Assembly (NCBI GenBank): GCA_029262875.1
Contig: JAJCYO010000125.1
Location: 18,480-82,479 of the forward strand
Length of the DNA stretch: 64,000 bases
Direction: 5' to 3'
Origin: Flavobacteriales bacterium
GTDB lineage: Bacteria; Bacteroidota; Bacteroidia; Flavobacteriales_E; Vicingaceae
Position 1 is the first letter of the stretch. Every line of letters starts with the position of its first letter. Made by a program: the position numbers and the translations under genes. The notes under the pieces are model-generated. The model did no database searches and was not told the origin of the DNA. It worked only from the letters and a program-made list of their open reading frames with translations. Shown piece after piece: positions 26,012-36,192 of this stretch.

Positions 26012-28168
26012 ATGGAGAAGAAAAACATCCGTTTTATGAACGATAAAAAAGACTCTATAATCTACTTGTTATTTGTTTTAATCTTGTTATTTAATTCACA
26101 AGCTTCGGCACAAGGGTTAACCCAAAAGTGGAATACATTTGAGAAAAAAGAACAAATAAAATTATCTGATGAATTATTTCTTAATTCTAAATATTTTCAT
26201 TTAGAAAAGGATAATGAAATGATTAAATACAAGGAATATGATGATAAACAAGGAAACACACATGCGAAATATTTTCAAACATACAAAGGAATTAAAATAG
26301 AGGGAGGGCATTATATTCTTCATTATTTAAATGATGATTTGTATGCTATGAATGGAAATATTGTTTCTCAATTACAAATAGATGATACACAACAAATATC
26401 AGAAGAGCAGGCAGTTAATATTGTTTTAAATAGATTAGTAAAAGAAAATAGTTTCAATTTAGAATATGAAATTAAAAAACCTGATGTTAGAAGCTTAACA
26501 GACAAAGATAAACAGCTAAGAGGAAGTCTAATAATTACGGAAAAGGGAGACGATAAGAAATGGAAACTTTGTTACAAGTTTAATATAGAACTAAATAAGG
26601 CACTGGAGTCTTATGATTGTTATGTCGATGTTAAATCTGGAGAAATAATTAGCATTGAATCCTCCGCTCGCCATTGTACTGTTGGAACAGCAACAGGTAC
26701 CACAAGGTATAACGGATCACAGTATTTTACGACAAAATGGGGAGGGTCATTGGCTCAATATGAGCTTATAGATGATTGTAGAAATATTCGAACAAAACAT
26801 GCTTGGGGGTGGTTTGATTATCATGATGGGACTGATAATTGGGTGTCCTCGAATGATATAGAAGGAGTTAGTGTACATTGGGCCTTACAAAGAGCTTTTG
26901 ACTATTATGAATTTGCATTTAATTTAGCAGGAGTTGATGGGTTTTATATGCCCATCGAAGGGAGAGCAGATGCGAATGGCACCTATTCAAATCAGGCAGC
27001 GTGGTCCAATGGTAGAATCTTTGTTGGGGGTGATAATGGTAGTGATATTAGTTTTGCTACACTTGATGTTATTGGTCATGAATGGACACATGGAGTTGAC
27101 CAACATTCGGGGCCAAACCTTACTGCTCAAGATGAATCCGGAGCACTGAAAGAATCGTTTGCTGATATTTTTGGGGCAATGGTAGAATATTATGTAGAAG
27201 GTATGCACAGTGGGATTTATGTTCATGGGGATGATCATGGTAAAACTTCTGCTCTTGAGAGTTTCCAAGACCCTGGAATTTATGATGCTCCTTCAATTTA
27301 TGAAGGTCTGAATTGGCATGACTATACTACCAATACAAATGATTTTGGAGGTATTCACACGAATAGAGGAGTTCAAAATCACTGGTTTTATTTGTTGGCA
27401 GAAGGAGGGAGTCAAACAGTAGACGGGGTCACCTATAATGTTACTGGTATAGGAATTGAAAACGCAGCCTATGTTACTTACAAAAACTTTAGGGATTATT
27501 TAAGTGAATCTTCTGAATACAATGACTCAAAAAATGGTTCTATTCTGGCAGCGATAGATATATGGGGAGAATGTGATTGGAAAGTAGAACAGGTAATTAA
27601 TGCTTGGAATGCAGTAGGTGTTTCTTCAGTAGGAGGAAAATATTTTAATCACTTTGTCGATTGTAATGAGGTTCAACTTTCATATTCTTTAGGGAATACT
27701 TATGGTGCTGATGCATTAAATGATATTAACTCTGATTGTCTGTATTCGGCAGGAGAAATAAGTAGATTGGTCGCTGGAAATCAAATCCGGTTTCTTGCTG
27801 GAAGTATTTTATCTGGCGATTTAAGAGCTAGTATAAACTCATGTCTCACAAACAATATGAGGGTTAGCTCAAATCTTTCAAGCTATGCTGGATTAGGAAA
27901 TATAGAAGTTGATTTTCAAAATGAACTTTCTGTACCAAATGTGACTATTAATCCAAACCCTTCAAGTGGTATTTTTAGTATAAAGGTAGGAGAAAATTTC
28001 ATTACAGGCTCTATGAAAGTGTACAATAGTATGGGGGTGAAAGTTTATGAAAAAAATGACTTAGATGAGTTTAGTGAGCTTAATCTGGATCAATATTCGA
28101 GTGGAATTTATATTCTTAGCTTAAGAAACGGAGAACGGATTTTTACAAAAAAACTTATAAAGGATTAA
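26012..28168 (+). CDS. Secreted M4 (thermolysin-like) zinc metalloprotease with type A T9SS domain
   Basis: The protein has 718 residues from the ATG at 26012; an ATG at 26036 gives the tighter signal peptide (cut after ASAQ), and a GTG at 25994 would overlap the previous stop. N-terminal FTP/PepSY prodomains (about 30-200) precede the peptidase. HEWTH begins at residue 356, with the third zinc ligand in KESFADIFG and the catalytic His in NHWFYLLAEGG. A linker ends in a type A sorting domain (VTINPNPSSGIFSIKV, SSGIYILSLR, KKLIKD). It should be a secreted protease activated by prodomain removal. The stop overlaps the paralog start by one base. Confidence 0.93.
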   Translation: MEKKNIRFMNDKKDSIIYLLFVLILLFNSQASAQGLTQKWNTFEKKEQIKLSDELFLNSKYFHLEKDNEMIKYKEYDDKQGNTHAKYFQTYKGIKIEGGHYILHYLNDDLYAMNGNIVSQLQIDDTQQISEEQAVNIVLNRLVKENSFNLEYEIKKPDVRSLTDKDKQLRGSLIITEKGDDKKWKLCYKFNIELNKALESYDCYVDVKSGEIISIESSARHCTVGTATGTTRYNGSQYFTTKWGGSLAQYELIDDCRNIRTKHAWGWFDYHDGTDNWVSSNDIEGVSVHWALQRAFDYYEFAFNLAGVDGFYMPIEGRADANGTYSNQAAWSNGRIFVGGDNGSDISFATLDVIGHEWTHGVDQHSGPNLTAQDESGALKESFADIFGAMVEYYVEGMHSGIYVHGDDHGKTSALESFQDPGIYDAPSIYEGLNWHDYTTNTNDFGGIHTNRGVQNHWFYLLAEGGSQTVDGVTYNVTGIGIENAAYVTYKNFRDYLSESSEYNDSKNGSILAAIDIWGECDWKVEQVINAWNAVGVSSVGGKYFNHFVDCNEVQLSYSLGNTYGADALNDINSDCLYSAGEISRLVAGNQIRFLAGSILSGDLRASINSCLTNNMRVSSNLSSYAGLGNIEVDFQNELSVPNVTINPNPSSGIFSIKVGENFITGSMKVYNSMGVKVYEKNDLDEFSELNLDQYSSGIYILSLRNGERIFTKKLIKD

Positions 28169-30318
28169 TGAAGTGGTTTTTTAAAATATTAGGTGTCCTG
28201 GCGCTGTTTTTTATAGGGTTGCAGCTACGTGCTCAGCCCACAGCTTTAAATGATAGCAACCATGATTACCAAGAGTTAGCCAAACAGTTTTTTAATTCAA
28301 ACTATATTGATCTTGATGAAGGAATGAAAATGGTATTAAAATCACAACATAAAGATGAATTTGGAAAAATGCATATGAGGTTCATTCAAACCTATAATAA
28401 CATTAAAGTCGAATTGGGTTATTACAACCTTCATTTTAATGGAAAAACACTTTATGCTCACAATGGTGAGATTGTTTCAAATGTAAGCTTCATAGAAGAA
28501 ATTATTTTAAGTGAAGCTGAAGCTATTGATATAGCTAAGCAAGAACTTAAGTTAGAAAATACTGATGAATCAATAACTGTTCGTCAACCCTTAGGATTTT
28601 TAGCATTAGATGGAATAACAAACATGAGAGGAACATTTTCTCACATAAAGAATAAGGAGACCGGAACCTATGAGTTGTGTTATAATTTCACCTTAGTGAA
28701 TGATAATGCTTTAAAAGTTTACGATTGCTGGATAAATGCAACTACTGGGCAAGCTAAGCTATTACGAGATGCGGCTCAATATTGTTCTATAGGGACAGGT
28801 AGTGGTAATACGGGTTATTATGGTAATCAAACATTAACAACACAATGGACGGGTTCAATTACAAAGCATAGGTTAATCGACTATTGTCGGAATATTATAA
28901 CCAAAAAGTGCAACAGTACTAATGGTTCTGGACAATGCACAGGAGGTCATTACAGTGATGATGATAATAACTGGACTGATGGAGATGACTTGCAAGGAGT
29001 TAGTGTTCATTGGGCTACTCAGAGATCCTATGACTATTTTGACTTTGCTTTTAATTTTCAGGGTGTTGATGGAGATGCAGTTGTGACTGTTGATGCTAGA
29101 GCTGGGTGGACTGGAGGAAATAGTGCCGCTTGGCAATCTACGAATCAGTTGGTTATTGCGGGACCAAGTAATGGTATAGGGGGGTTTACTGCTTTAGATG
29201 TAATTGCCCATGAATGGACTCATGGAATCATCCAACACTCTTCTGGATTGTACGGGAATCTGGAGTCAGATGCTTTAAACGAATCATTTGCCGATATTTT
29301 TGGTGTTATGACAGAGTATTTCGTTGAGGGAATTACTCCGGGAATATATCAAATAGGTGAACGGATAACAAATATAGAATTAATACCAGAACTTGGTACA
29401 ACGGCAATTAGTAATCTTCAAGATCCTTCTTTGACCAATCAAGCTTCAATTTATGAAGGAGTAGATTGGTATTCTGGGCCATCAGATAATACTTTTGAGT
29501 ATGTGAATCGAGGAGTACAAAATCATTGGTTTTATTTATTGGCAGAAGGAGGTTCACAGACAATTGATGGAGTTACCTATAACGTAACGGGAATAGGAAA
29601 GGAATCTGCTGCGCAAGTTGCATTTAAGAATTTAAGAGATTATTTAAGTGAGTACTCCGAGTATAACGATAGTAAGAATGGTTCTATTCTGGCAGCAATA
29701 GATTTATGGGGAGAATGTGATTGGAGAGTTGAGCAAGTAATAAATGCCTGGAATGCAGTCGGGGTATCCTCTGTAGGTGGTAAATACTATGAAACTTATA
29801 TGGATTGCTTTCGATCTAACGTTTTTACAGCGTTAGGATGGTCCTATAATGAGAATGCGCTTCATACGTTACATGCTGAATGTGATTTTATTGGAGGAGG
29901 TCCAGTAGAACTTAGTGCTGGAACAAAGATTCGCTTTGCAGCAGGGGCTGTTTTAAGAGATGGTATTCACGCTCGTATAAACCCTTGTTTAACCAGCAAT
30001 ATGAGATATTCTTTTCCTTCTAATTATGCTGGAATTGGAAATACAAGTATTGAAACCAATGAATTTCCCGGTGAAAAAGAATTTCAAGAACTTAACATAT
30101 TTCCTAACCCGACTAATGGAAAATTCACGATAAGTATAAAAGATTATAATGGAATAGGGACAATTGAGGTTCATAATGTAATGGGGCAACAAGTCTATTA
30201 CTTTAAAGGAAATTTTTCCCAACATGAAATAGATTTAAGCCATGAGAAAAATGGGCTTTATATAGTTAAATACACGAATGAACAAGAACAGCTTACACAA
30301 CGAATTATAAAACAGTAA
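28168..30318 (+). CDS. Second secreted M4 metalloprotease with type A T9SS domain
   Basis: The 716-residue protein has a signal peptide (cut near LRAQ), FTP/PepSY prodomains, an M4 catalytic domain with HEWTH from residue 348, NESFADIFG and NHWFYLLAEGG, and a sorting domain (LNIFPNPTNGKFTISI, KNGLYIVKYTN). It is a tandem paralog of the gene before it: the block from NHWFYLLAEGG to NAWNAVGVSSVGGKY is almost the same, while the prodomain and an insertion (TNIELIPELGTTAISN) differ. Its sorting domain is not like that of its neighbour but like those of the next three genes. The ATG overlaps the upstream TAA by one base, so translation is coupled. Confidence 0.93.
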   Translation: MKWFFKILGVLALFFIGLQLRAQPTALNDSNHDYQELAKQFFNSNYIDLDEGMKMVLKSQHKDEFGKMHMRFIQTYNNIKVELGYYNLHFNGKTLYAHNGEIVSNVSFIEEIILSEAEAIDIAKQELKLENTDESITVRQPLGFLALDGITNMRGTFSHIKNKETGTYELCYNFTLVNDNALKVYDCWINATTGQAKLLRDAAQYCSIGTGSGNTGYYGNQTLTTQWTGSITKHRLIDYCRNIITKKCNSTNGSGQCTGGHYSDDDNNWTDGDDLQGVSVHWATQRSYDYFDFAFNFQGVDGDAVVTVDARAGWTGGNSAAWQSTNQLVIAGPSNGIGGFTALDVIAHEWTHGIIQHSSGLYGNLESDALNESFADIFGVMTEYFVEGITPGIYQIGERITNIELIPELGTTAISNLQDPSLTNQASIYEGVDWYSGPSDNTFEYVNRGVQNHWFYLLAEGGSQTIDGVTYNVTGIGKESAAQVAFKNLRDYLSEYSEYNDSKNGSILAAIDLWGECDWRVEQVINAWNAVGVSSVGGKYYETYMDCFRSNVFTALGWSYNENALHTLHAECDFIGGGPVELSAGTKIRFAAGAVLRDGIHARINPCLTSNMRYSFPSNYAGIGNTSIETNEFPGEKEFQELNIFPNPTNGKFTISIKDYNGIGTIEVHNVMGQQVYYFKGNFSQHEIDLSHEKNGLYIVKYTNEQEQLTQRIIKQ

Positions 30319-30340
30319 ATCAAAATTAAAAAAAAGGAAA

Positions 30341-33300
30341 ATGAAGAAAAAGAGTTTAATAGTATTGGCAATGTTTATTTCTTATTTGGGTTTTGGACAA
30401 GATTTAATAGTTAATGGGGATTTTGAAGATGGAAACCCGGCTTGTGCAACTGAACTTCCCCCCCAATGGCAAAAAGGGTGTTCTTTACCGTCTGGTGGAT
30501 TTTTTCCAGGGAGTCCAGATCATGTTGATTTTAATGTATGTTCTTCAGGTCTTGTTTGTCCTGACCCAGTTGAGGATTTATGCAATAGACAACCGCAATG
30601 GGGAGTTTTACCAGATGAAATAGGTCACTCAAAATATGCACATTTTGTTAAACACCATATTGTAAATGAGGCAAGCATTCATAATTTCGATGAACGGATA
30701 GGGCAATGGTTAAACCCCCCATCATTTTCAGAAGGTTGTTATAATTTGTCTTTTAATGTTGCTAAATCGATTCTTCCAATACAGGTAAATCAATATACTC
30801 CTTATCATGTTATCGAGGTTACTTTAGTAAATACTGCTAATTGCCTAACTGTGCCTGCTCTAGTGCTATTTGAAACACCTGTAATAACGAATACTACCTC
30901 ATGGATAAATTATTCTACATCTGTACAAGTAGATGCAGTTCAGGCCGCGACCTATAATAGAATAGAATTTCGCATTAAGGATTTTCCAGCGAGTACCCCT
31001 ACTTATGAGACGGGAGTATTTATTGATGACGTAAAATTTGTAAAAACAAATGTGCCACAAGCCGATTTTGATCTTTCATATATAGCACCTTGTGCTGGAA
31101 ATGCAATAATCGCGGATGGTTCACCAAGTACGAATAGTGATGAATACCATTGGGAAATAGTAGAAGTTAATGAGTTTAACAATCCAATAGGAATAACTTA
31201 CACACAACCCAATCAAACAGGAGCGCCAGGAGCAACTGTGATGCAATCTGTTTTTGGTCCCATGGGCTTTACTTTTGAATCAGGAGGGTGTTATAAAATA
31301 AGTTTATCGATAAATAACAGTTGCGGTCCCGCAGATACATGGACAGAAACAATTTGTTTAGATAGTACAGATATTGACTTGATAGTAAGTCCTAACCCAG
31401 CTTGTGTTGATGAACCAGTATTTATGGAAATAGAAGGCCCATTTGGGGTACTTGTTTCTCCATATGAGTGGTATGAATCAGGAAATTTAGTAAACTCAGG
31501 ACCAACATGGAATGTTTCTAGCGGGTTCTCTTCCAGTACAACAATTCAAATTTTAGGGACTACAACACACGGGTGTCCTATTAGTGAGCAGTTTACTATA
31601 AACATTGAGCCCGATCCCGATCCTACATTTACATTTAACGATCCTGACGGAAACTATTGTTTCGGAGAACCAGTAATACTAACTGTAAATTCTATAGTAG
31701 GATCTGTAAGTAACGAATGGTGGATAGAAGAAGATACTGGCGTATTGCCAGCATTTGACCCTTTAGCAGGGGCCGTTCTTTTGGGTTCAGGCTCAAGTTT
31801 GGATATTATTAATGCAGGATTCTCTTTACAAGGAGATAAATGCTATTGGGTAAAACATGTTGTTAATTCTGCTAATTGTGGATTGCAAGAAGAAATCAAG
31901 CGGTTTTGTTATCATAATAACCCTGTTTTAAATTTGCAAGCGACTTATGTGTTGTGTGAAGGAGAGGATTTCCAACTTAGTTTAGGGTTTGTTAAAGGGC
32001 ATACATTTTCTTGGACTATTGTAGAAAACATAACAGGATCGTCTGTTACTCAAAGTACGCCATTTGTAAATTATACCCCTGAAACAGGTAGTAATGGTTT
32101 CTCATTTACAGTAACGGTTACTAATTCATTAACTGGATGTAGCACAACCAAATTTTCTCAAATTGAGATTATTTTACCTCCTTCTCCACCGGTAGCTTCA
32201 GGACCGTTATGTGGACCAGGAAGTACTGCAACTTTTACTACTAATGGACATTCTGGTTTCACATATACTTGGTTCGATCAAACTTTAAAACCCCCATTGG
32301 GCACAGGAACGAGTATTACCTTAGGAGCAGGCAGTTATGAATTGGTGGCTGTTTACGATGATGGAAATACCAAATGTACCTACAGTTTTTTATTTACTGC
32401 TGTAGAGCATTCTTTACCCGTATTAACAGCTCAAAATTTACTTATAGGAACTTGTGATCCATTGCATATAGCTGCAACAGCAACAGGGAATGGACCATTT
32501 TTATTTGACTTAAGTGGAGATCATACAGTGGGACAGCAATCGAGCGGAGATTTTACTTTCTTCCCTCCTGTAGTATCTAACGACCCTAATTTAATATTTA
32601 ATTTCTTGGTTACAGTTACTGATATTAATGGCTGTATTGATACTGAGCCTGTAGGGGCATTTAACCCTCCTTATTGGGGAGCGCCAAGAATTCAAGGGAC
32701 GAATTCAAACCTTATTAGCTCTGGGACACCAGGCCCAGGAGCTGTAATATGGAAAGTAACAGATCAATTATATACGGTTGCTGGAGCCCCTTCGTTTCAA
32801 CCATATTATAATAATATTTTATCCTATGAGTTAACCATTACTGAGCAAGAAGTTTATGCTCTCAACGGGCACTCAATACCATTTTACGAATATAGTGATG
32901 TTGTAGCCCCGGGAGATCCTGATGGTTTTGTTGGATTAGAAATAACATGGGATGAGACTTCAAATACTGGAATTACACCTATTCCGTCAAATTTATTTTC
33001 AGGAGTTTACCAGTATCAATTAAATTTAAAAAATTGTTCAGTAGATTATACTTCTTGTGAATTAGGAGAGTTGTGTAATTTTATAAATACAGAATTTAAA
33101 AGTGCTACCTGTGAATTATTACAAACACAAGCTGAAGTAGATGCATTTGGGGCGATAAGTTTTGGTGTAGTTGATTGTATCTTCATTTTAGATAACGGGA
33201 ATGACCCTATTTTAGATTTATCTTCATTAAATAATATTACCTCAGTTACTGGAGGACTATCTGTTTATGGATGCGGTTCATTAAGTTCATTAAGTGGCTT

Positions 33301-34123
33301 AGATGGTATAACTTCTGTAGGAGGATTATCAATAATAAATAATTCTGGATTGGTAAGTTTAAATGGTTTAGAGAACTTAGCACAAGTAGGGGGAGATTTT
33401 ACCATGCAATTTAATAATGTGTTAACAGAACCTTGTGCCATTTCAAATTTATTAAACACCAACGGAGCAATTGGTGGAGCTGTAACAATCTCAAACAATG
33501 TTCCAGGGAAAAGCAATAACAAGAATGTTATTATTCATAGATGTTCTAAGAAGAAAAAATCAAGATTGATTCCACCACAATGCGGGGGGAGTATTCCTAT
33601 TCCTCAGGAAAAAGTGTATGCAGAAGTTATTCAAGGAGCAAATAAATATAAGTTTCTTGTAACCGATCCTGTTACATCATTGAGTGCTGAAAAAGAAAAA
33701 ACAGCGAACAGTTTTCAACCATCATCTGATTTTTCAGGGATGATTACTGGAAAAACTTATGATGTTGAAGTTGCTGTTAAGAAAGGAAACAGTTGGGGAA
33801 CCTATGGTCCAAAATGTCAGTTATCAATTCAGAGTGTTGGAAGTGGAAATAGAATTGTGGTTGTAGGTGATAGCCAATGGAATTTTATAAATGAGATTTC
33901 TATTTCCCCCAACCCCAATAACGGTCAATTTACAATTAATGTAAAAGGCTTTGATGGAGAAGGAGAAATTAAAGTGTTTAATATGGTAGGGCAACAAGTT
34001 TATTACTATAGTGGCACTTTTACACAACATGAAATTGATTTAACCCAAGAAAAGAATGGTTTATACATTGTGAAATATAGTAACAGCAATAGTCAATTTG
34101 TAGAACGGATTGTGAAACAATAA
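30341..34123 (+). CDS. Large multidomain surface protein with type A T9SS domain
   Basis: The 1260-residue protein has a signal peptide (cut near GFGQ), then an N-terminal domain opening DLIVNGDFEDGNPAC, typical of galactose-binding-like surface domains. Several Ig/PKD-like beta domains with paired cysteines follow (to about 900), then a repeat block at about 955-1040 of the receptor-L/LRR type (LSSLSGLDGITSVGGLSIIN). A fibronectin-III-like piece (YAEVIQGANKYKFLV) precedes the sorting domain (SPNPNNGQFTINVKGFDGEG to IVKQ). No enzymatic motif is visible, so adhesion or binding is most likely. The sorting domain is nearly identical in DNA to those of the next two genes. It sits 22 bases after the M4 gene. 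Confidence 0.83.
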   Translation: MKKKSLIVLAMFISYLGFGQDLIVNGDFEDGNPACATELPPQWQKGCSLPSGGFFPGSPDHVDFNVCSSGLVCPDPVEDLCNRQPQWGVLPDEIGHSKYAHFVKHHIVNEASIHNFDERIGQWLNPPSFSEGCYNLSFNVAKSILPIQVNQYTPYHVIEVTLVNTANCLTVPALVLFETPVITNTTSWINYSTSVQVDAVQAATYNRIEFRIKDFPASTPTYETGVFIDDVKFVKTNVPQADFDLSYIAPCAGNAIIADGSPSTNSDEYHWEIVEVNEFNNPIGITYTQPNQTGAPGATVMQSVFGPMGFTFESGGCYKISLSINNSCGPADTWTETICLDSTDIDLIVSPNPACVDEPVFMEIEGPFGVLVSPYEWYESGNLVNSGPTWNVSSGFSSSTTIQILGTTTHGCPISEQFTINIEPDPDPTFTFNDPDGNYCFGEPVILTVNSIVGSVSNEWWIEEDTGVLPAFDPLAGAVLLGSGSSLDIINAGFSLQGDKCYWVKHVVNSANCGLQEEIKRFCYHNNPVLNLQATYVLCEGEDFQLSLGFVKGHTFSWTIVENITGSSVTQSTPFVNYTPETGSNGFSFTVTVTNSLTGCSTTKFSQIEIILPPSPPVASGPLCGPGSTATFTTNGHSGFTYTWFDQTLKPPLGTGTSITLGAGSYELVAVYDDGNTKCTYSFLFTAVEHSLPVLTAQNLLIGTCDPLHIAATATGNGPFLFDLSGDHTVGQQSSGDFTFFPPVVSNDPNLIFNFLVTVTDINGCIDTEPVGAFNPPYWGAPRIQGTNSNLISSGTPGPGAVIWKVTDQLYTVAGAPSFQPYYNNILSYELTITEQEVYALNGHSIPFYEYSDVVAPGDPDGFVGLEITWDETSNTGITPIPSNLFSGVYQYQLNLKNCSVDYTSCELGELCNFINTEFKSATCELLQTQAEVDAFGAISFGVVDCIFILDNGNDPILDLSSLNNITSVTGGLSVYGCGSLSSLSGLDGITSVGGLSIINNSGLVSLNGLENLAQVGGDFTMQFNNVLTEPCAISNLLNTNGAIGGAVTISNNVPGKSNNKNVIIHRCSKKKKSRLIPPQCGGSIPIPQEKVYAEVIQGANKYKFLVTDPVTSLSAEKEKTANSFQPSSDFSGMITGKTYDVEVAVKKGNSWGTYGPKCQLSIQSVGSGNRIVVVGDSQWNFINEISISPNPNNGQFTINVKGFDGEGEIKVFNMVGQQVYYYSGTFTQHEIDLTQEKNGLYIVKYSNSNSQFVERIVKQ
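33908..34123 (+). repeat. CTD cassette, copy 1
   Basis: A 216-bp coding repeat holding the whole sorting domain (from PNPNNGQF to IVKQ-stop). By hand count it differs from copy 2 at about 23 positions (about 89% identity). The preceding passenger sequence is unrelated to those of copies 2 and 3. Confidence 0.85.
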
Positions 34124-34142
34124 TTAAAAATTAACAGGAAAA

Positions 34143-35099
34143 ATGATGAAAACGAAATTTTTAATGCTAATAATGATGTCCTATTCCTTTTTTGGATTTG
34201 CTCAGAATTTAGTTCCAAACTCAAGCTTTGAATCGTACTTTCCTTGCCCAAGTACAGTTAGCCAGTTTAATGTACTTAGTGATTGGACTATTCCGAATAT
34301 AGGCTCAAGTGATTATTTTAATGCTTGCGCACCAATTGGTAGTTGGTCGGTTAATGTCCCCAATAATTTGAAGGGTGTTCAGTCTGCCAATACGGGTACA
34401 GGTTATGCAGGTATTTACCTAACATCGCTCGATCCATTTTCACCAATTGCTTATAGAGAATACTTACAGGTACAATTAACCAGCACCTTAACTGCTGGTC
34501 AACAGTACCTTGTTCAGTTCTATTGGAGTTTAGCTGATTCGTCTTCTCATTCAGTTCAAGAAATAGGAGTCTATTTTTCTGCTTTTCAAATCAACTATAG
34601 CCAGCCTACTAATTTACTTTACACCCCTCAGGTTGAACAAGTTGGAACCCCGTTAAACAACTCATCAGGATGGTCCGTGTTTCAGCAAATATATACCGCT
34701 ACAGGTAACGAAAATTATTTGATTATTGGAAATTTTAGAGACATTGCAAATACGACACTCGACTCTACTGGCGTTCCTTGTTCTTTGATAGAATGTTTTG
34801 CCTATTATTATATTGATGATGTAAGCGTGAGTATTTCCACGAATGTAACTGAATTGAGTAATTTCACTGGAGTAACCCTTTTTCCCAACCCCAATAACGG
34901 TCAATTTACTTTAAATGTAAAAGGCTTTGATGGAGAAGGAGAAATTAAAGTGTTTAACATGGTAGGCCAACAAGTTTATCACTATAGTGGCACTTTTACG
35001 GAACATGACATTGATTTGACTCAAGAAAAGAATAGCTTATACATTGTTAAGTATAGCAATGATAATGGTCAATTTGTAAAACGAATTGTGAAACAATAA
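34143..35099 (+). CDS. Secreted protein with galactose-binding-like domain and type A T9SS domain
   Basis: The 318-residue protein has a signal peptide (cut after GFAQ), then NLVPNSSFESYFPCPSTVSQ, the opening of a common Bacteroidota surface domain of galactose-binding-like fold, with later elements YAGIYLTS, REYLQVQL and YYIDDVSV. It ends in a sorting domain of the shared cassette (FPNPNNGQFTLNVKGFDGEG to IVKQ). It may bind glycans; no catalytic residues are recognised. Its 3' end plus the following linker and the next signal peptide form a 290-bp unit repeated at 35903-36192. Spacing to neighbours is 19 and 17 bases. Confidence 0.8.
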   Translation: MMKTKFLMLIMMSYSFFGFAQNLVPNSSFESYFPCPSTVSQFNVLSDWTIPNIGSSDYFNACAPIGSWSVNVPNNLKGVQSANTGTGYAGIYLTSLDPFSPIAYREYLQVQLTSTLTAGQQYLVQFYWSLADSSSHSVQEIGVYFSAFQINYSQPTNLLYTPQVEQVGTPLNNSSGWSVFQQIYTATGNENYLIIGNFRDIANTTLDSTGVPCSLIECFAYYYIDDVSVSISTNVTELSNFTGVTLFPNPNNGQFTLNVKGFDGEGEIKVFNMVGQQVYHYSGTFTEHDIDLTQEKNSLYIVKYSNDNGQFVKRIVKQ

Positions 35100-35173
35100 A
35101 TAATAATATATTAGGGATGAAAGTCATAGTTGTATTATTAATCGTGATTATAAGTAGCAATTTTTATGCTCAA
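34884..35173 (+). repeat. CTD-linker-signal-peptide cassette, copy 2
   Basis: This spans the 216-bp CTD repeat, the 17-base linker (CAATAAAT..TAATATAT.AGGGATGA pattern) and the coding start of the next gene through its YAQ cleavage site. The same order recurs at 35903-36192, so the repeat crosses a gene boundary. Confidence 0.8.
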
Positions 35174-36118
35174 ACAACCACTATTCCTGATGTGAATTTT
35201 GAGCAAGCTTTGATTGCAAGAGGATATGATTCTGGAGTGCCCGATGGAATGGTTCTTACAGTTAATATTGATACAGTAACGGTTCTGTCGGTTGATTTTA
35301 GTTTTATCAATGATTTAACAGGGATTGAAGATTTTACAGCTTTGACATCATTAGATTGTTATAATAATCAATTGACCAATTTAAATGTTACCCAAAATAC
35401 TGCTTTAACTCACTTAGGGTGTTATTTTAACCAGTTAACAAGTTTGGATGTTACACAAAACACATTACTTTCATCTCTCTTTTGTGAAAATAATCAGTTG
35501 AGTAATCTTGATGTAACTCAAAATACTGCATTACAATATTTTTATTGTGAAAATAATCTATTAGCCAACCTTAATGTTACTCAGAATAGTGCATTAATCC
35601 AATTGCAATGTTTTAATAATCAAATGAGCAGTTTAAATTTGACTCAAAATGCACTATTGACAGATTTAGTCTGCCATAATAATTTACTAAGTTGCTTAAA
35701 TGTTAAAAATGGAAATAATACCATTTTAACTACCTTTTTTGCGTCACTCAACCCAAGCTTAACCTGTATAGAAGTGGATAATGTTATCTATTCAACTACC
35801 AATTGGACAAACATTGACGCAAGCGCTTCTTTTAGTACCAATTGCTCAAATCCTTGTGCTGTCGGTATAGAGGAATATAATTTTTCAAAAGTATCACTTC
35901 ACCCTAACCCCAACAACGGTCAATTTACTGTAAATGTAAAAGGCTTTGATGGAGAAGGGGAAATTAAAGTGTTAAACATGATGGGTCAACAAGTATATCA
36001 CTATAGTGGAGCTTTTACGCAACATGAAATTGATTTGACTCAAGAAAAAAATGGTCTGTACATTGTGAAGTATAGTAATGATAAAGGTCAATTTGTAGAA
36101 CGGATTGTCAAACAATAA
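35117..36118 (+). CDS. Secreted leucine-rich-repeat-like protein with type A T9SS domain
   Basis: The 333-residue protein has a signal peptide (cut after FYAQ), then about six copies of a 21-residue repeat of the form LTSLDCYNNQLTNLNVTQNT, an LRR variant often found in Bacteroidota surface proteins, and the shared sorting domain (HPNPNNGQFTVNVKGFDGEG to IVKQ). The cysteine in each repeat probably lies on the concave or core side of the solenoid. Binding to a protein or glycan is likely; nothing suggests catalysis. The passenger lies between two copies of the same 290-bp cassette. Confidence 0.85.
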   Translation: MKVIVVLLIVIISSNFYAQTTTIPDVNFEQALIARGYDSGVPDGMVLTVNIDTVTVLSVDFSFINDLTGIEDFTALTSLDCYNNQLTNLNVTQNTALTHLGCYFNQLTSLDVTQNTLLSSLFCENNQLSNLDVTQNTALQYFYCENNLLANLNVTQNSALIQLQCFNNQMSSLNLTQNALLTDLVCHNNLLSCLNVKNGNNTILTTFFASLNPSLTCIEVDNVIYSTTNWTNIDASASFSTNCSNPCAVGIEEYNFSKVSLHPNPNNGQFTVNVKGFDGEGEIKVLNMMGQQVYHYSGAFTQHEIDLTQEKNGLYIVKYSNDKGQFVERIVKQ

Positions 36119-36192
36119 ATGGTAATATATAAGGGATGAGATTTTTGATTGTATTAATAACGTTGATTATAAGCAATAGTTTTTATGCTCAA
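35903..36192 (+). repeat. CTD-linker-signal-peptide cassette, copy 3
   Basis: The CTD part differs from copy 2 at about 24 of 216 positions. The linker and the signal-peptide start (MRFLIVLITLIISNSFYAQ against MKVIVVLLIVIISSNFYAQ) are also clearly related, though less so. Confidence 0.75.

Noticed and set aside
26012..30318. Assembly duplication of one M4 protease gene
   Set aside because: The copies differ in prodomain, insertion, sorting domain and codon use, so they are true paralogs.
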